From positions 2,790,001-2,854,000 of the forward strand of contig NZ_JAQIIX010000002.1 of the NCBI RefSeq assembly GCF_036946495.1: a stretch of 64,000 nucleotides of DNA, in the 5' to 3' direction. The notes beneath the pieces are model-generated. The model did no database searches. It was not told the origin of the DNA and worked only from the letters and a program-made list of their open reading frames with translations. The stretch is from Mycolicibacterium neoaurum (GTDB lineage: Bacteria; Actinomycetota; Actinomycetes; Mycobacteriales; Mycobacteriaceae). Position 1 is the first letter of the stretch. Each line of letters starts with the position of its first letter. Positions 35,761 through 45,113 of this stretch are shown here, in pieces. A program made the translations under genes and the position numbers.

Positions 35761-36990
35761 CTAGCCGTGCAGGTTACGTGAGATTCGTGAAAGCAGTATC
35801 ACTACACGCAGCATCAAGCCGCACAGAACTGCCGCCTGCACTCCTTGTGCGCCGTCTTGTAGGGCGCCAAATACTGCAGTTGGTAGTAGTACGACGAAAC
35901 TGACAAGAGTCGCAGAGGACACTGTATTGACTCGGTTGAACGAAGTTGCTACGGCATATGCCAAGACCGAGTTGAAAAGATCAATTGCAATGATGCATGC
36001 GATCATAAATGCCATGGAAGATGGGATGACAATTTGTCCGTCGCTCAACCAGTTGGCGAGCGTGGGACTACACACGATAAGCGTCATCCCGGTCGCAACA
36101 GCTAAACCGGCGGTGACGAATAGCGCGGCACGGCTGCGGCCCGGCAGAGCGTTATCGGCTGCGCGCGGCACCCAGCCCTGAAAGACAACAACAATCGGAT
36201 TGAGTCCTGCGCTTACGAGTTGTCGAATCTTGTCGACCAGCGCATAAGTCGCCTGTGCCCAAGGGGCTGCGATGGCGATAATCACAAATGGCGCCGTGAG
36301 AAAAAGCTGCGATGTGACCATCGATGCAATGCCATGGCGTCGCGAGACCAGGATATCTCGTAGTGGCTCTTTGGGAGGGGGTGGATCAGCGTCCGAACTG
36401 GTCGTATGACGCACCCACAGCGACACGAAGATCAATCCGAGGACCATGCCCCCCGAAGTCGCGGCCAAGCCGAGCAGCGCTCCGTATCCAGCGTGCATGA
36501 GGGCGATACCGAAGGAGGTACTCAGCACCCTCGGCACGATCTCAAGCCACAGCCAGGTATACGGCCTCGCCAATCCCGCGAAGTACCAGTTGCTGGTGAG
36601 CGATACCAGTGTCGCCGACAAAGCGCCGGCAGCGGCGAAGCTCGCATGCTGATGGGACAGCGCTGCCGCGACGGCAGCTGCCAGCACGCCTACGGGTGCT
36701 AGCAAGCTGAGCTTTACCCGAACTGAGTCGGCGTACTCTCTGCGTCGGGCGCCGGTTCCACCACGAGCGATGATCGACGGACCGGAGACGTTCCATCCGT
36801 AGCCCACCACCAGGGATGCGACGGCGCCGACTGCCTGGCCTAGCGCGATGGCTCCCCATGCTGCGATACCGTCGGCTCCAACCATGGCGGGGACTGAGGC
36901 TACCGACACCACCGCCAACAGCACCGTCGACAAGCCGAAGCCGGCAAGCCGGCTCACACCATTTCCGGCGGCGCGAAATCTGGAGTTCAC
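35761..36990 (-). CDS. Wzx-type polysaccharide flippase (MATE/MOP-like)
   Basis: 409 residues with about twelve hydrophobic segments (FGLSTVLLAVVSVASVPAM, ALGQAVGAVASLVVGYGW, SQLFLTAPFVIIAIAAPW, AFMIACIIAIDLFNSVLAYA). The spacing and NxxGxS-type N-terminal helices are those of polysaccharide flippases, which move lipid-linked repeat units outward. The polymerase gene lies immediately upstream on the same strand and overlaps it by four bases (ATGA), so the two are cotranslated. Confidence 0.85.
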   Translation of the reverse strand: MNSRFRAAGNGVSRLAGFGLSTVLLAVVSVASVPAMVGADGIAAWGAIALGQAVGAVASLVVGYGWNVSGPSIIARGGTGARRREYADSVRVKLSLLAPVGVLAAAVAAALSHQHASFAAAGALSATLVSLTSNWYFAGLARPYTWLWLEIVPRVLSTSFGIALMHAGYGALLGLAATSGGMVLGLIFVSLWVRHTTSSDADPPPPKEPLRDILVSRRHGIASMVTSQLFLTAPFVIIAIAAPWAQATYALVDKIRQLVSAGLNPIVVVFQGWVPRAADNALPGRSRAALFVTAGLAVATGMTLIVCSPTLANWLSDGQIVIPSSMAFMIACIIAIDLFNSVLAYAVATSFNRVNTVSSATLVSFVVLLPTAVFGALQDGAQGVQAAVLCGLMLRVVILLSRISRNLHG

Positions 36991-38453
36991 GCTCGATGTT
37001 CCGGTTGACCGTCTTGTGCTAATTCGCCGGCATTTGAGGGGCGCTCGTGGTTGTTCGAGTAGAAAACTGGTGGTTTGTCATGGGCTGATCGACTCTTGGG
37101 GCCATACGCGGTCAGCTTCGGCATCCATGGAGTGTCTACTCCGGGGTGAGAAGTGCCTTCTGGAACGTTTCGACTAGTAGTACCAACGCATACGGAAACA
37201 AGTGCGAAGAATAGCCACGTTCCAGCATCGATGGTAAGTGGATTCCAGATCGCCTCAATGATCCCGCAGACTGTGAACACGAGCGGCACCACTGCACCAC
37301 GTGCGATTGATCGATAATTTTCGATGGCAGACCCTGTTACGCGGAACATGACGACAGCCAATAACGCCAACCCGATCAGTCCACCGGAAAAGTAGATGAG
37401 TAGATACTCACTGTGAGGAAAGCGGTCAAATGTCTTGCCGAAGTAGCCGGCATGGGTCAGCGCGTCCCACCAATCAATTCCGCGTCCACTTACGGCATAC
37501 CCAGAAACTGCCTCGCGGCCAAGTATCCATATCCTGCCCCTGTTACTAAAATCTGACAGCTGAGCACGGAAAACCAGCGCCATTCCTATTGCAAGCGGCA
37601 CTACCGATACGGACAGGGCGACCACAGTAGTTGACAGCGGCGATGATCGGTAACTTCTTTTCGGTTTTGAAAGCAAGCTATTGGTGATGATCAGGGCTAC
37701 ACCGGCGCCGAGTGCCAAAGCCGAAGTCCGCGACATGGTTGCATAAAGTATTGCAAAGAGGAAAACCATCGTGGTGATCGTGGATTTCTTAGACACGTGC
37801 GAGGATGCCAACAGCAAAGCACCGGAAATCGCGGCCATCAATCCGAGCAGGTTGCCGGAATCGAAGGGTCCTTGCAGAATTGCATCGAAATCGGTGCACT
37901 TAAACTTGCCGCACGGGATGAACGCACCTGGAGTGAGCGGCACGGCGGCGACTACGAAAGCAATCGTGGTGAGTGCTGACGAGAAAAACTGGACAGCCGT
38001 TATAGGTCGGTATCGTTGAGTTATTACGAAGGCTGCAAGAGCGATACCAGACACGATACGGGAGAGCGCCGAGTAAGCTGTCTCGTCGTCGGCCATCCAG
38101 ATATTCACGCAAAACAGCCACGCCCAGAATGCCAGTATCAACCCCGCGGGAGTTCCGTTCATTTTTGGTGCGGATAAGCGCGGTACGGCTTGGGCCCGCT
38201 TGGAATCCGTTAGCTCCGAGAGTAGAAGGCTGGCAATGAATCCCGCGAGTGTGGCGGCTTGCAGGATTTCACGACTGCTAATCAGAGTCGTTGCGCTAAA
38301 TGTCCCGCCAGTTACTATTATCTGGGCGGAGAATGCCTGAGCTCTTGCCCCGGGTTTCCAGGCCTCCGCGATCAGCTGTCGACACGCGAAAATGCTCGCA
38401 ATCGCCAGGACAGTCAGGGCGATCCATACCAGTGTCACCAGACCGCCCGCCAC
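36987..38453 (-). CDS. Wzy-type O-antigen/exopolysaccharide polymerase
   Basis: 488 residues with 10-12 membrane segments and a long extracytoplasmic loop late in the protein (GRGIDWWDALTHAGYFGKTFDRFPHSEYLLIYF region, broken here into its key parts HSEYL and GRGIDW). This is the Wzy_C-type topology. A loop with two cysteines (PCGKFKCTDFD) lies near residue 190. The C-terminal 70 residues are polar. It would polymerise repeat units on the outer membrane leaflet face. A 60-base stretch inside it (37741-37800) has only 26 G+C. Its stop overlaps the flippase start. Confidence 0.85.
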   Translation of the reverse strand: MAGGLVTLVWIALTVLAIASIFACRQLIAEAWKPGARAQAFSAQIIVTGGTFSATTLISSREILQAATLAGFIASLLLSELTDSKRAQAVPRLSAPKMNGTPAGLILAFWAWLFCVNIWMADDETAYSALSRIVSGIALAAFVITQRYRPITAVQFFSSALTTIAFVVAAVPLTPGAFIPCGKFKCTDFDAILQGPFDSGNLLGLMAAISGALLLASSHVSKKSTITTMVFLFAILYATMSRTSALALGAGVALIITNSLLSKPKRSYRSSPLSTTVVALSVSVVPLAIGMALVFRAQLSDFSNRGRIWILGREAVSGYAVSGRGIDWWDALTHAGYFGKTFDRFPHSEYLLIYFSGGLIGLALLAVVMFRVTGSAIENYRSIARGAVVPLVFTVCGIIEAIWNPLTIDAGTWLFFALVSVCVGTTSRNVPEGTSHPGVDTPWMPKLTAYGPKSRSAHDKPPVFYSNNHERPSNAGELAQDGQPEHRA

Positions 38454-38519
38454 GACTTAGAAGACTAACAGGCGCCCTTGGCCTTGCTATCGCGTATCTG
38501 CGTGTTCTGGGTATCTGAT

Positions 38520-39215
38520 TTAGCCAGCGGCAGGCGACATCTCGAAAATGTAAAAGTCAGCGAAGCTGGTGTGATCGGGATCGTCTGCGGAGTACGGGTA
38601 CACATTGGGTATTCGGTGGACGAGTCGGAAGCGGGGTTCGTTGGCGTCAATCCATCTGGTGAACTCTCTGTGGCGCACGTGTGGCGTTTGGTGAGGTTGG
38701 GACTGGTTGCTGGCGTAGATGATCACCCAGCGCGACGACGCTGCGAACAGCTGCTTCATGTAATCGTTGAACACCTCGTCTTCAACGAGGTGGTAGATGA
38801 CATCCAAGGACAACACAAGATCCGCCTGCAGGTCATCGGTTACCTCAGACGAATGAAGAAAGCGAAACGCGCCATTACCTGCGAACCGGCGACGGGTCGA
38901 TTCGATGGCAGTTGTCGATACGTCTATCCCGGTGTAGTCAGGATAGTCCGCCAGCTCGAGCTGGGCGCCGTCGCCGGATCCGAACTCGATGACGCTCCGG
39001 ATGTTGTTCTCCCTGACGAACGTATTCAGTACCTGTGCTTTGAAATCGGCAAGACGATCGTAGGATCCGGCTCCCGATGTGCCCCCTCGGCGGTAGCGGT
39101 CCTCCCAGTAGTTTGCCGACGAGGTGAAGGACGTCCCACCTGAGAGTGCGCTCTTCACTTTTCGTGCAAGTCGTTGCAACGATGGTGTGCTTGTCAGGAT
39201 CGTCTTGATTTTCAA
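38520..39215 (-). CDS. SAM-dependent methyltransferase
   Basis: About 231 residues from TTG 39215, preferred because AGAGGGG ends seven bases upstream; ATG 39233 lies within that site and would add six residues. Class I methyltransferase motifs are seen: motif I VIEFGSGDGAQLELA, post-I YTGIDVSTTAI, and LVLSLDVIYHLVED. It is likely to methylate a sugar or other small group of the polymer. It is the first gene of the leftward run methyltransferase-polymerase-flippase-glycosyltransferase. Confidence 0.87.
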   Translation of the reverse strand: MKIKTILTSTPSLQRLARKVKSALSGGTSFTSSANYWEDRYRRGGTSGAGSYDRLADFKAQVLNTFVRENNIRSVIEFGSGDGAQLELADYPDYTGIDVSTTAIESTRRRFAGNGAFRFLHSSEVTDDLQADLVLSLDVIYHLVEDEVFNDYMKQLFAASSRWVIIYASNQSQPHQTPHVRHREFTRWIDANEPRFRLVHRIPNVYPYSADDPDHTSFADFYIFEMSPAAG

Positions 39216-39592
39216 TCGTGTTCCCCTCTGCATGCCCTGTGACTTCCGCCCCCGTTGATTCAACCGCGATTGCCGGCGCCGCGCAGTTGAATGAATGGGC
39301 GGGCCGATGTCGGCGCTCGTCGACAGCCGATCCGATTCCTCCGGGTTCTCGGGACCAGGGATCTTCCCAACGACGATGTTCTGCGCGGAACACCTTTTCA
39401 GCGGCGTCCGGTGCTTGGTGTCCCAACCGAGATGCCTATCGATCCTGCTGCTTACCTTGGGAATCCGTTGCAACAACCGCATCCAGCAACGTCCATGCAA
39501 ATGGTTGCGGTGTGCCAGTATTGGCTGACGGTATTCGTTCACGTTTGTCTCAGCGCTTTGCGCCTGGCGATCAGACGAGTGAGGGGCCTTTG
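39216..39592. other. 377-bp divergent gap between methyltransferase and GT2 genes
   Basis: Long frames cross this gap but show no protein-like sequence; the GT2 homology begins only at 39593. It presumably holds the divergent promoters of the two polysaccharide transcription units, but no clear -35/-10 pair stands out. Confidence 0.5.
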
Positions 39593-40552
39593 ATGCGTGA
39601 GAGCACAGCTGAGAAGCATGGGCGGACCTGGGTTCCATCTGTTTCGGTCGTCGTGCCGACCGTCGGACGGCCGGAACTCCTGCGAGCACTGTCAAGCGTC
39701 CGAGAGCAGACGTCCGATGCGCAGGTCGAGTTGATTGTGGTGCACGACGGCGGGCCGAATGAGGATCTTCCACGCGGAGTGGACGGACTTGCGGACCGTG
39801 TTCTGAGGACGAAGGGCCGCGTCGGCGGTTCGCATGCCCGGAACACGGGAATTGCAGCGGCCGGAATGAACTTCGTGGCCCTTCTCGATGACGACGACGA
39901 ATGGTTACCAACGAAACTCGACGCTCAATTCGCAGTTCTCGGCACTCGGGATCCCGGCCGCACGGTGGTTTCTGGACGCCAACTGTTCGTGGACTCGCGG
40001 ACCGGCAGCGTTTCGAGGCCAAGCCCGGACAGGCTCATCGAGGAGGACGAGTCCGTGGAGCATTACCTGTTTCGCCGGCGCCCTCCAAGCGGAGGGCGCC
40101 CCACGATGACCACGCCGACCTTGCTGTTGTCGACTGAGTTGGCTAGAGCGACACCGTGGGACGAATCCTTACGCAGACATCAGGATTGGGACTGGCTCGT
40201 GCGGCTGGGGCGTCAACCCGAGACTTCGTTTGTGCAGGCACCTGAGGCCGTTGTGCGCATTAACCTCGGTTCTGCCGGATCAATCTCAGCGAGCACTGAC
40301 TGGCGGAGCTCGTTGGCCTGGGCTGACCGGGCACTCAAAGCAGATCGCCACATCTACGCTGATTTTGTTGCGGCGCAGACACTCCGCTATGCACTCGCTG
40401 GCCGTTCACGCAGCGGCGTTCGTGCCGCGCTGGTAGCGCTGCGACGTGCGGGGTGTTTGCCGGCGCCTGGACCGGCTGCCATCGGGATTGCCGGCCTCCT
40501 GCCGCGGCGCGTGATCGATCGAGTTACCTCGTCGACCGGCGGTGTCCGTTGA
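39593..40552 (+). CDS. Family 2 glycosyltransferase (GT-A fold)
   Basis: 319 residues from ATG 39593, with GAGGGG six bases upstream. Motifs: VSVVVPTVGRPELLRALSSV, VELIVVHDGG, GGSHARNTGIAAA, the metal/nucleotide site FVALLDDDDEWLPTKL, and the acceptor-side SLRRHQDWDWLVRLG. It adds one residue of the repeat unit. It is the only plus-strand gene in the right half of the island, divergent from the methyltransferase and convergent with the tyrosine kinase. Confidence 0.92.
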   Translation: MRESTAEKHGRTWVPSVSVVVPTVGRPELLRALSSVREQTSDAQVELIVVHDGGPNEDLPRGVDGLADRVLRTKGRVGGSHARNTGIAAAGMNFVALLDDDDEWLPTKLDAQFAVLGTRDPGRTVVSGRQLFVDSRTGSVSRPSPDRLIEEDESVEHYLFRRRPPSGGRPTMTTPTLLLSTELARATPWDESLRRHQDWDWLVRLGRQPETSFVQAPEAVVRINLGSAGSISASTDWRSSLAWADRALKADRHIYADFVAAQTLRYALAGRSRSGVRAALVALRRAGCLPAPGPAAIGIAGLLPRRVIDRVTSSTGGVR

Positions 40553-40621
40553 TGTTCCTGCTATTGGGTGTAGGTGCCTGGCGCCAGCGCTGAGCGCTGG
40601 ATGGCCTCGCCGCATGCTCGT

Positions 40622-42085
40622 TCACGGCTCTTGCCGCTGATGAGCGTTGCTAGATGTACTTTCGGTAGTTTCCGCCCCACTGCCGGTCGAGGAAGCGGCT
40701 GTGTCGGCCACGGCAGATCTCGCCGATCGCTCGGCTTCGGATTGGCCGTAGTAGGTGTAACTGTACGACGCATCCCCGCGTTCGGGTGCCATCGTGAGCA
40801 CTGCCCCCAGCGTACGTGCGCCGACATGCTCAAGGTTGGCGATCGCGTGCGCCAGCTGATCTCGCTTCGCTTGACCGAAGCGGGCCATGATGAGTACCCC
40901 GTCGGCTTCAGCGGCCAATATTGCGGCATCGGTGACGGCGAGGAGGGGCGAAGAATCGATGACCACGTAGTCGAACTGACCCCGCATCTCGGCCAACAGC
41001 TTTTTGGCGGCCATCGATCCAAGCAGTTCACTGGGATTGGGTGGAATGGTTCCACAGGTGAGGGCGGTCAAGCCCGGGAATCGTGTCTTCTGCAGAACAT
41101 CTGAGAGATCTGCCTTTCCGCTCAGGACGGTGCTGAGGCCGGCTTGGCCTACCAGGTTCAGATACTTATCAAGCTTGGGGCGGCGCATATCGCCATCGAC
41201 GATCAGTACGTTGTGTTCGGCCTCAGCAAGCGCCAACGCGATGTTGATTGACGATGTCGACTTCCCCTCTCCGGGCATCGAACTCGTGACGACGATGACG
41301 CGAGGTGGATTATCAACAGCTAAAAACTGCAAGTTGGTCCGAAGTTTTCGAAACGCCTCGGCAATTGCAGAGTTGTCCTGGCCAAAGGAAATTGGCGGAT
41401 CTTTTCGGCGTTCTTTATCGCTGGGGATGATGCCGACCATGCCAACGCCGGTTACCTGTTCAAGTGTTTCTCTGTCCTTGACCGTGTTGTCGAGGAGCCC
41501 ACGGAGGACTGCGACTCCAACTCCAGCGACCACGCCGAATGCAAGCGCGAGGAGCAGGTTGTTGACGAGGTTTGGCGAAATTGGCTTTTCCGGAATCGAT
41601 GCTCGCTGTTCAACGACAACACGCGCATCAGGTCGAGATCCGTCCTCTGGGGTCTCCAGTTCTCTGACCATGGTCACGAACTCATCGGACAGAACATTTG
41701 CGATGTCGCGCGCCTGGACTGGCGATGGATCTTGAACCTTGACGTCTATCAGCACCGTCTCTGGTTTCGCGGTGGCTTTGACTCTGGCGCGAAGTGACGA
41801 CGCGCTGAGGTCGAGATTCAGCTTGTCGATGGTTCGCTGAGCCAAGGTCTCGCCCATCAGCAGCTCGGCGTATGAGAGAACCCGTTCCTGAGAAAGGCGG
41901 TTACCTTGGTAAGTGTCGGCAACGCTGTCACCACCGGATGCTGAGACAAAAAGCCTCGTGGAAGCCTGGTATTGGGGAGTGGTGAGCAGTGTGAAGGCGA
42001 GTGCACCCAGCACAGCCGCGGCGACGGTGACGGCCATCGTGATCCATCGGGCTCGCAGCAGTTTCACGAAATCTTGCAGAGTCAC
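40622..42085 (-). CDS. Polysaccharide co-polymerase / bacterial tyrosine autokinase (Wzc/CpsCD fusion)
   Basis: 487 residues. The N-terminal Wzz domain has two membrane helices (MAVTVAAAVLGALAFTLL near 16-33; LLLALAFGVVAGVGVAVL near 178-195) around an extracytoplasmic loop. The cytoplasmic BY-kinase domain has Walker A SSMPGEGKSTS, Walker A' VLIVDGDMRRPKL and Walker B DYVVIDSSP. A short tyrosine cluster YSYTYYG near the C-terminus is the expected autophosphorylation site. It controls chain length and export with the flippase and polymerase; the LMW-PTP at 29770 is the likely opposing phosphatase. Confidence 0.94.
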   Translation of the reverse strand: MTLQDFVKLLRARWITMAVTVAAAVLGALAFTLLTTPQYQASTRLFVSASGGDSVADTYQGNRLSQERVLSYAELLMGETLAQRTIDKLNLDLSASSLRARVKATAKPETVLIDVKVQDPSPVQARDIANVLSDEFVTMVRELETPEDGSRPDARVVVEQRASIPEKPISPNLVNNLLLALAFGVVAGVGVAVLRGLLDNTVKDRETLEQVTGVGMVGIIPSDKERRKDPPISFGQDNSAIAEAFRKLRTNLQFLAVDNPPRVIVVTSSMPGEGKSTSSINIALALAEAEHNVLIVDGDMRRPKLDKYLNLVGQAGLSTVLSGKADLSDVLQKTRFPGLTALTCGTIPPNPSELLGSMAAKKLLAEMRGQFDYVVIDSSPLLAVTDAAILAAEADGVLIMARFGQAKRDQLAHAIANLEHVGARTLGAVLTMAPERGDASYSYTYYGQSEAERSARSAVADTAASSTGSGAETTESTSSNAHQRQEP

Positions 42086-42179
42086 CTTTGCCCCTTTACT
42101 GCGGAATGCCCAGCCGCGAATACGCTACCCCGCGTCACCGATCGTCCAGTAGTGCCTCGCCGCTTCGAGTGTCCACAGG

Positions 42180-44027
42180 TCACCGGCCACACTCTGGCAC
42201 CGAGATTTTGGGGATCACCGCGTCGACCAGTGGCTGAACGGGCACGCGAGCCGCATCGGGCGATGTTGGTTCGGAGAGGCGGAAGCTCAATTCCCCTGAC
42301 TGGCCAGGCGGGATCACCACCTGAATTTCAAAGGTGGGGTGGCCGCGCTCCGACCCAGTGAATACCTGGACACGCTCACCGTTCGAGAGAGCACTTTCCA
42401 ATGTCGCTCCGCTTGTCGCAAGCAGTTTGACCGAAGTCAGCATCGAACCGCTTGGCAACTGGATCGGCAAGGTTGGGTTGAGCCCGCCGGTTCCGGCCAC
42501 ATAGCTGGGAAGCGGCGTGGGCGGAGCGTCGTTTTTCAATCGGACGCTGACGGTCGATTTCCGACTATCTCCGCTGCATCCATCGGCCACGTACTCGATC
42601 TCACGCTTTAGGTAGTAGTCCATCTTGTTTCCGCCGAGGTTGTTCAGGACTACCGCGGCGTATGGTGCATCGTCATCAGGGACGGTATGCGCCAGGGGTG
42701 TCTGTTCCAGCAGCTCCTGCTCGGCGGGCACTGCGCTCCACACCGCGATGCGGCCCTGACTGACGGATTTGCCCAGCGCCTCCAGTAAAGACTTCGGTGA
42801 GCCGGTGGAGCCGGTCACCTTCTTGACGACCTCGCTCGCAATGTCCTGCAGATACTGCTTTCGTGCCGCCTGATCGGTGGGAAAGCGAGCGTAGGCGGTC
42901 GATTCGGTCAGCTCAACGACATTGTCTTTGGTCACCTGTTCGCCGTCGGGCATGGTCACCGGCCCCACCGCTCCGAGGATGTAGCTGAGGGCGAATGGGT
43001 CCAGGGCAATGACACCGTCGACATTCATGCCGGTCTGTTGGGCCCACATCGACTTCCAGATCTGGGCCGCGTACGGGAAGTGCGGACTTAGATTGCTGTT
43101 ACGGAAGTCGCCGAATGGATTGGCATAGCCGTAGTTCTGGTTGAACTCGGCGCCCAGGTCGATAGGGGTGAAGGGCTTGTCCAGCTCCGTATTGGCGCCG
43201 AGCGTGTCGACGGTGGCCACTCCATCGTCGAACCGCAGGACTCCGAAACCGCCCAACAGACCGCCGGTCCCGCGCGCCTCCGCGTTGGTCTGGAACGCCA
43301 TGAAGTAAGAGCGCGGACCATCGACGCCCATCATCGGCGGGACCAGCTGCGAGGCCACCGCCGTGTTCTCCAACAGCCCGGTGATCTGAGCCGTCTGCTC
43401 CTGCAATTGTGTGCGCGCGTCCGACAGTGTCGAGACGTACCGGGGGTCCGAGATCGCCTGTGCTTGGCTGTTGAGCCTTGTCGCCGCCTCCGCAAGGGAG
43501 GTCAGATTCGGCTCCTCCAAGCGCAGCAACGCGACGTCGACCCTGCTGCCATCCACCAAACGATCGGGTGACAGTGCCGTGCCGGCCTGCGCCGCCGGCT
43601 TGAGTACGTCGTTGGCCAGGCCCAGGACGACATCGGAGATCTGCTGGCCGGTGCGGAAGGGGCTGCCCACCCACGGGATGGCCGAGGTGATTGTCCAAGG
43701 CAGTGAGTGCGTGGCGTCGCCGGCCACCTGCGCGTGTTGCTGGGTGTCGTCGACAAAACGGGATGCTGCGTCGGAATCGCCCTGCTGCAGCGCGTCTTTG
43801 GCTTGTTGAGCGCTGCTGCGGGCCTGTTCGAGTGCGGCCTTGGCGTCCAATCCGCTCTTGGCCAGCCATCCCACGAATGCCACCACGATGGCCAGGAAGA
43901 CAAGCCCGCCGATGATGACGGCTCGGCGGTGCCGTTTCAGCCGAGAACGAGCGTCCCCGAGCCCTCCGCGGTGTTCTTTCGCTGAAAAATCATTGTCGTC
44001 ACCATCGACGGAATCAACCTTGGGCAC
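42180..44027 (-). CDS. DUF4012 membrane-anchored extracytoplasmic protein
   Basis: 615 residues. A charged cytoplasmic N-terminus is followed by one membrane helix (AVIIGGLVFLAIVVAFVGWL, about 36-55). A helical stalk (AALEQARSSAQQAKDALQQG) leads to a large extracytoplasmic DUF4012 domain (YFMAFQTNAEARGTGGLLGG, PYAAVVLNNLGGNKMDYYL). DUF4012 proteins often sit in actinobacterial polysaccharide clusters and have been suggested to take part in polymer attachment or assembly. No catalytic role is established. The gene is 94 bp upstream of the tyrosine kinase gene and probably cotranscribed. Confidence 0.88.
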   Translation of the reverse strand: MPKVDSVDGDDNDFSAKEHRGGLGDARSRLKRHRRAVIIGGLVFLAIVVAFVGWLAKSGLDAKAALEQARSSAQQAKDALQQGDSDAASRFVDDTQQHAQVAGDATHSLPWTITSAIPWVGSPFRTGQQISDVVLGLANDVLKPAAQAGTALSPDRLVDGSRVDVALLRLEEPNLTSLAEAATRLNSQAQAISDPRYVSTLSDARTQLQEQTAQITGLLENTAVASQLVPPMMGVDGPRSYFMAFQTNAEARGTGGLLGGFGVLRFDDGVATVDTLGANTELDKPFTPIDLGAEFNQNYGYANPFGDFRNSNLSPHFPYAAQIWKSMWAQQTGMNVDGVIALDPFALSYILGAVGPVTMPDGEQVTKDNVVELTESTAYARFPTDQAARKQYLQDIASEVVKKVTGSTGSPKSLLEALGKSVSQGRIAVWSAVPAEQELLEQTPLAHTVPDDDAPYAAVVLNNLGGNKMDYYLKREIEYVADGCSGDSRKSTVSVRLKNDAPPTPLPSYVAGTGGLNPTLPIQLPSGSMLTSVKLLATSGATLESALSNGERVQVFTGSERGHPTFEIQVVIPPGQSGELSFRLSEPTSPDAARVPVQPLVDAVIPKISVPECGR

Positions 44028-44047
44028 TCAGCGCGCTTTCCGCATAG

Positions 44048-44082
44048 ATCGGCGCGGACCCACCAAGTGGATCCGCGCCGAT
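44048..44082. terminator. Long perfect hairpin between the secreted-protein gene and the DUF4012 gene
   Basis: ATCGGCGCGGA (44048-44058) pairs perfectly with TCCGCGCCGAT (44072-44082). The inner CCAC/GTGG extends the stem, with one mismatch and a three-base loop. There is no T-run on either side, so it is a factor-independent-like hairpin or an RNA-processing site in the 83-bp gap. Confidence 0.6.
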
Positions 44083-44110
44083 GAGACGAGCTTCTGGGCA
44101 GAACTCAAAG

Positions 44111-44548
44111 TCAGGCGCAACCACGCCCGACGGAGAACGTGGTGGTGCCGTATGGGCCGACCCGCAGCGATGCGCCGAACACGCACGCCTCGAGGTTGAG
44201 GTTCTGGGTGAACCAGCCGTACAACGGCTTGAGGAATCCGGGCACCAGGCTCAGCGGCTGGAACGTGAAGACCGGCGAGCTCGGCGGGGGAGTCGGGTTG
44301 GCCGTACCGAACCACCACAGGTTGTTCTGGAAGATGCCGCGGATGGCCTGTTCCGGAGTGGGCAGCGCGTTCGCCTGGGACGGGCAGCCGGCGGTGACCG
44401 AGGGATCGCACTGCGCGGCACCAACCACCGAACCGACAATGGGCTGCGACGGCGCAGCGTGGGCGACGGTGACCGGCGTGAGTGTTGCTGCGGCGGCGAG
44501 CGCGCCTGCCGCCAGGCCCATGCTCATCTTGCGTGAAACTGCTGACAT
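44111..44548 (-). CDS. Small secreted protein of unknown function
   Basis: 145 residues from ATG 44548, preceded by GGGGGAGAA. The signal peptide is clear (KMSMGLAAGALAAAATLTPV, cut after AHA near residue 31). The mature protein has four cysteines (AAQCDPSVTAGCPS, EACVFGASL, GRGCA), probably two disulfides, and a Pro-rich middle. No family is recognised. It reads in the direction of the DUF4012 and kinase genes but is separated by a strong hairpin. Confidence 0.8.
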   Translation of the reverse strand: MSAVSRKMSMGLAAGALAAAATLTPVTVAHAAPSQPIVGSVVGAAQCDPSVTAGCPSQANALPTPEQAIRGIFQNNLWWFGTANPTPPPSSPVFTFQPLSLVPGFLKPLYGWFTQNLNLEACVFGASLRVGPYGTTTFSVGRGCA

Positions 44549-45113
44549 TTCTCCCCCTTGGACGGGCCTTTGAGTTGGGCAAAGCATGTCAGACTGGGAA
44601 CGTCCTGTCAACACGTTTTCGCAGGTTGCATGGCTGTATCGCGGCATCTGGCAACCGTTTTGGACGCCGGCTCACAGGCACTCCATGGCCGACAGGTGAT
44701 GCTTGGGCAACCCTCACGCAGGGTGGTGGAGCAGGCTCGCTCGACAGCGATTTCATCAGCTCCAAAAGTTTGCTGGTAGTTGATGTCCGCTGGTTCGGTG
44801 CAAAGTTAGCTGTGACTGCAACCACGCGTCAGGTTCTGGTTTCGCGCAGACGTGTTTGTCGACCACCGTGACTCGTGCGGCGCTCGTCAGGATCGACCAC
44901 GAAGGCGCCCCCGCGGTAACCGTCATCGCACGTCGCCGTCAAGTGTCATGGATCCGAGCCCGATATTGACGTTGCTGTTATTTGATGTTGGACCATCTGG
45001 ATCGGATGCAGACTGCCGCCGCCGCACACATGTCGACGAGATCGGCAACACTCGCCCGTCCGGTCAATGCCGTAGACGCCGTGCCGATGCCGCTGCGTGA
45101 TTCGGTCGAGATC
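44549..45113. other. 565-bp gap without a convincing gene
   Basis: Short open frames on both strands show no motif, signal peptide or good ribosome-binding site. The left end must hold the promoter of the secreted-protein gene. Nothing else is recognised. Confidence 0.5.

Noticed and set aside
39218..39592. Long N-terminal extension of the GT2 protein back to 39218
   Set aside because: The upstream part has no glycosyltransferase sequence, and a good ribosome-binding site sits before ATG 39593.
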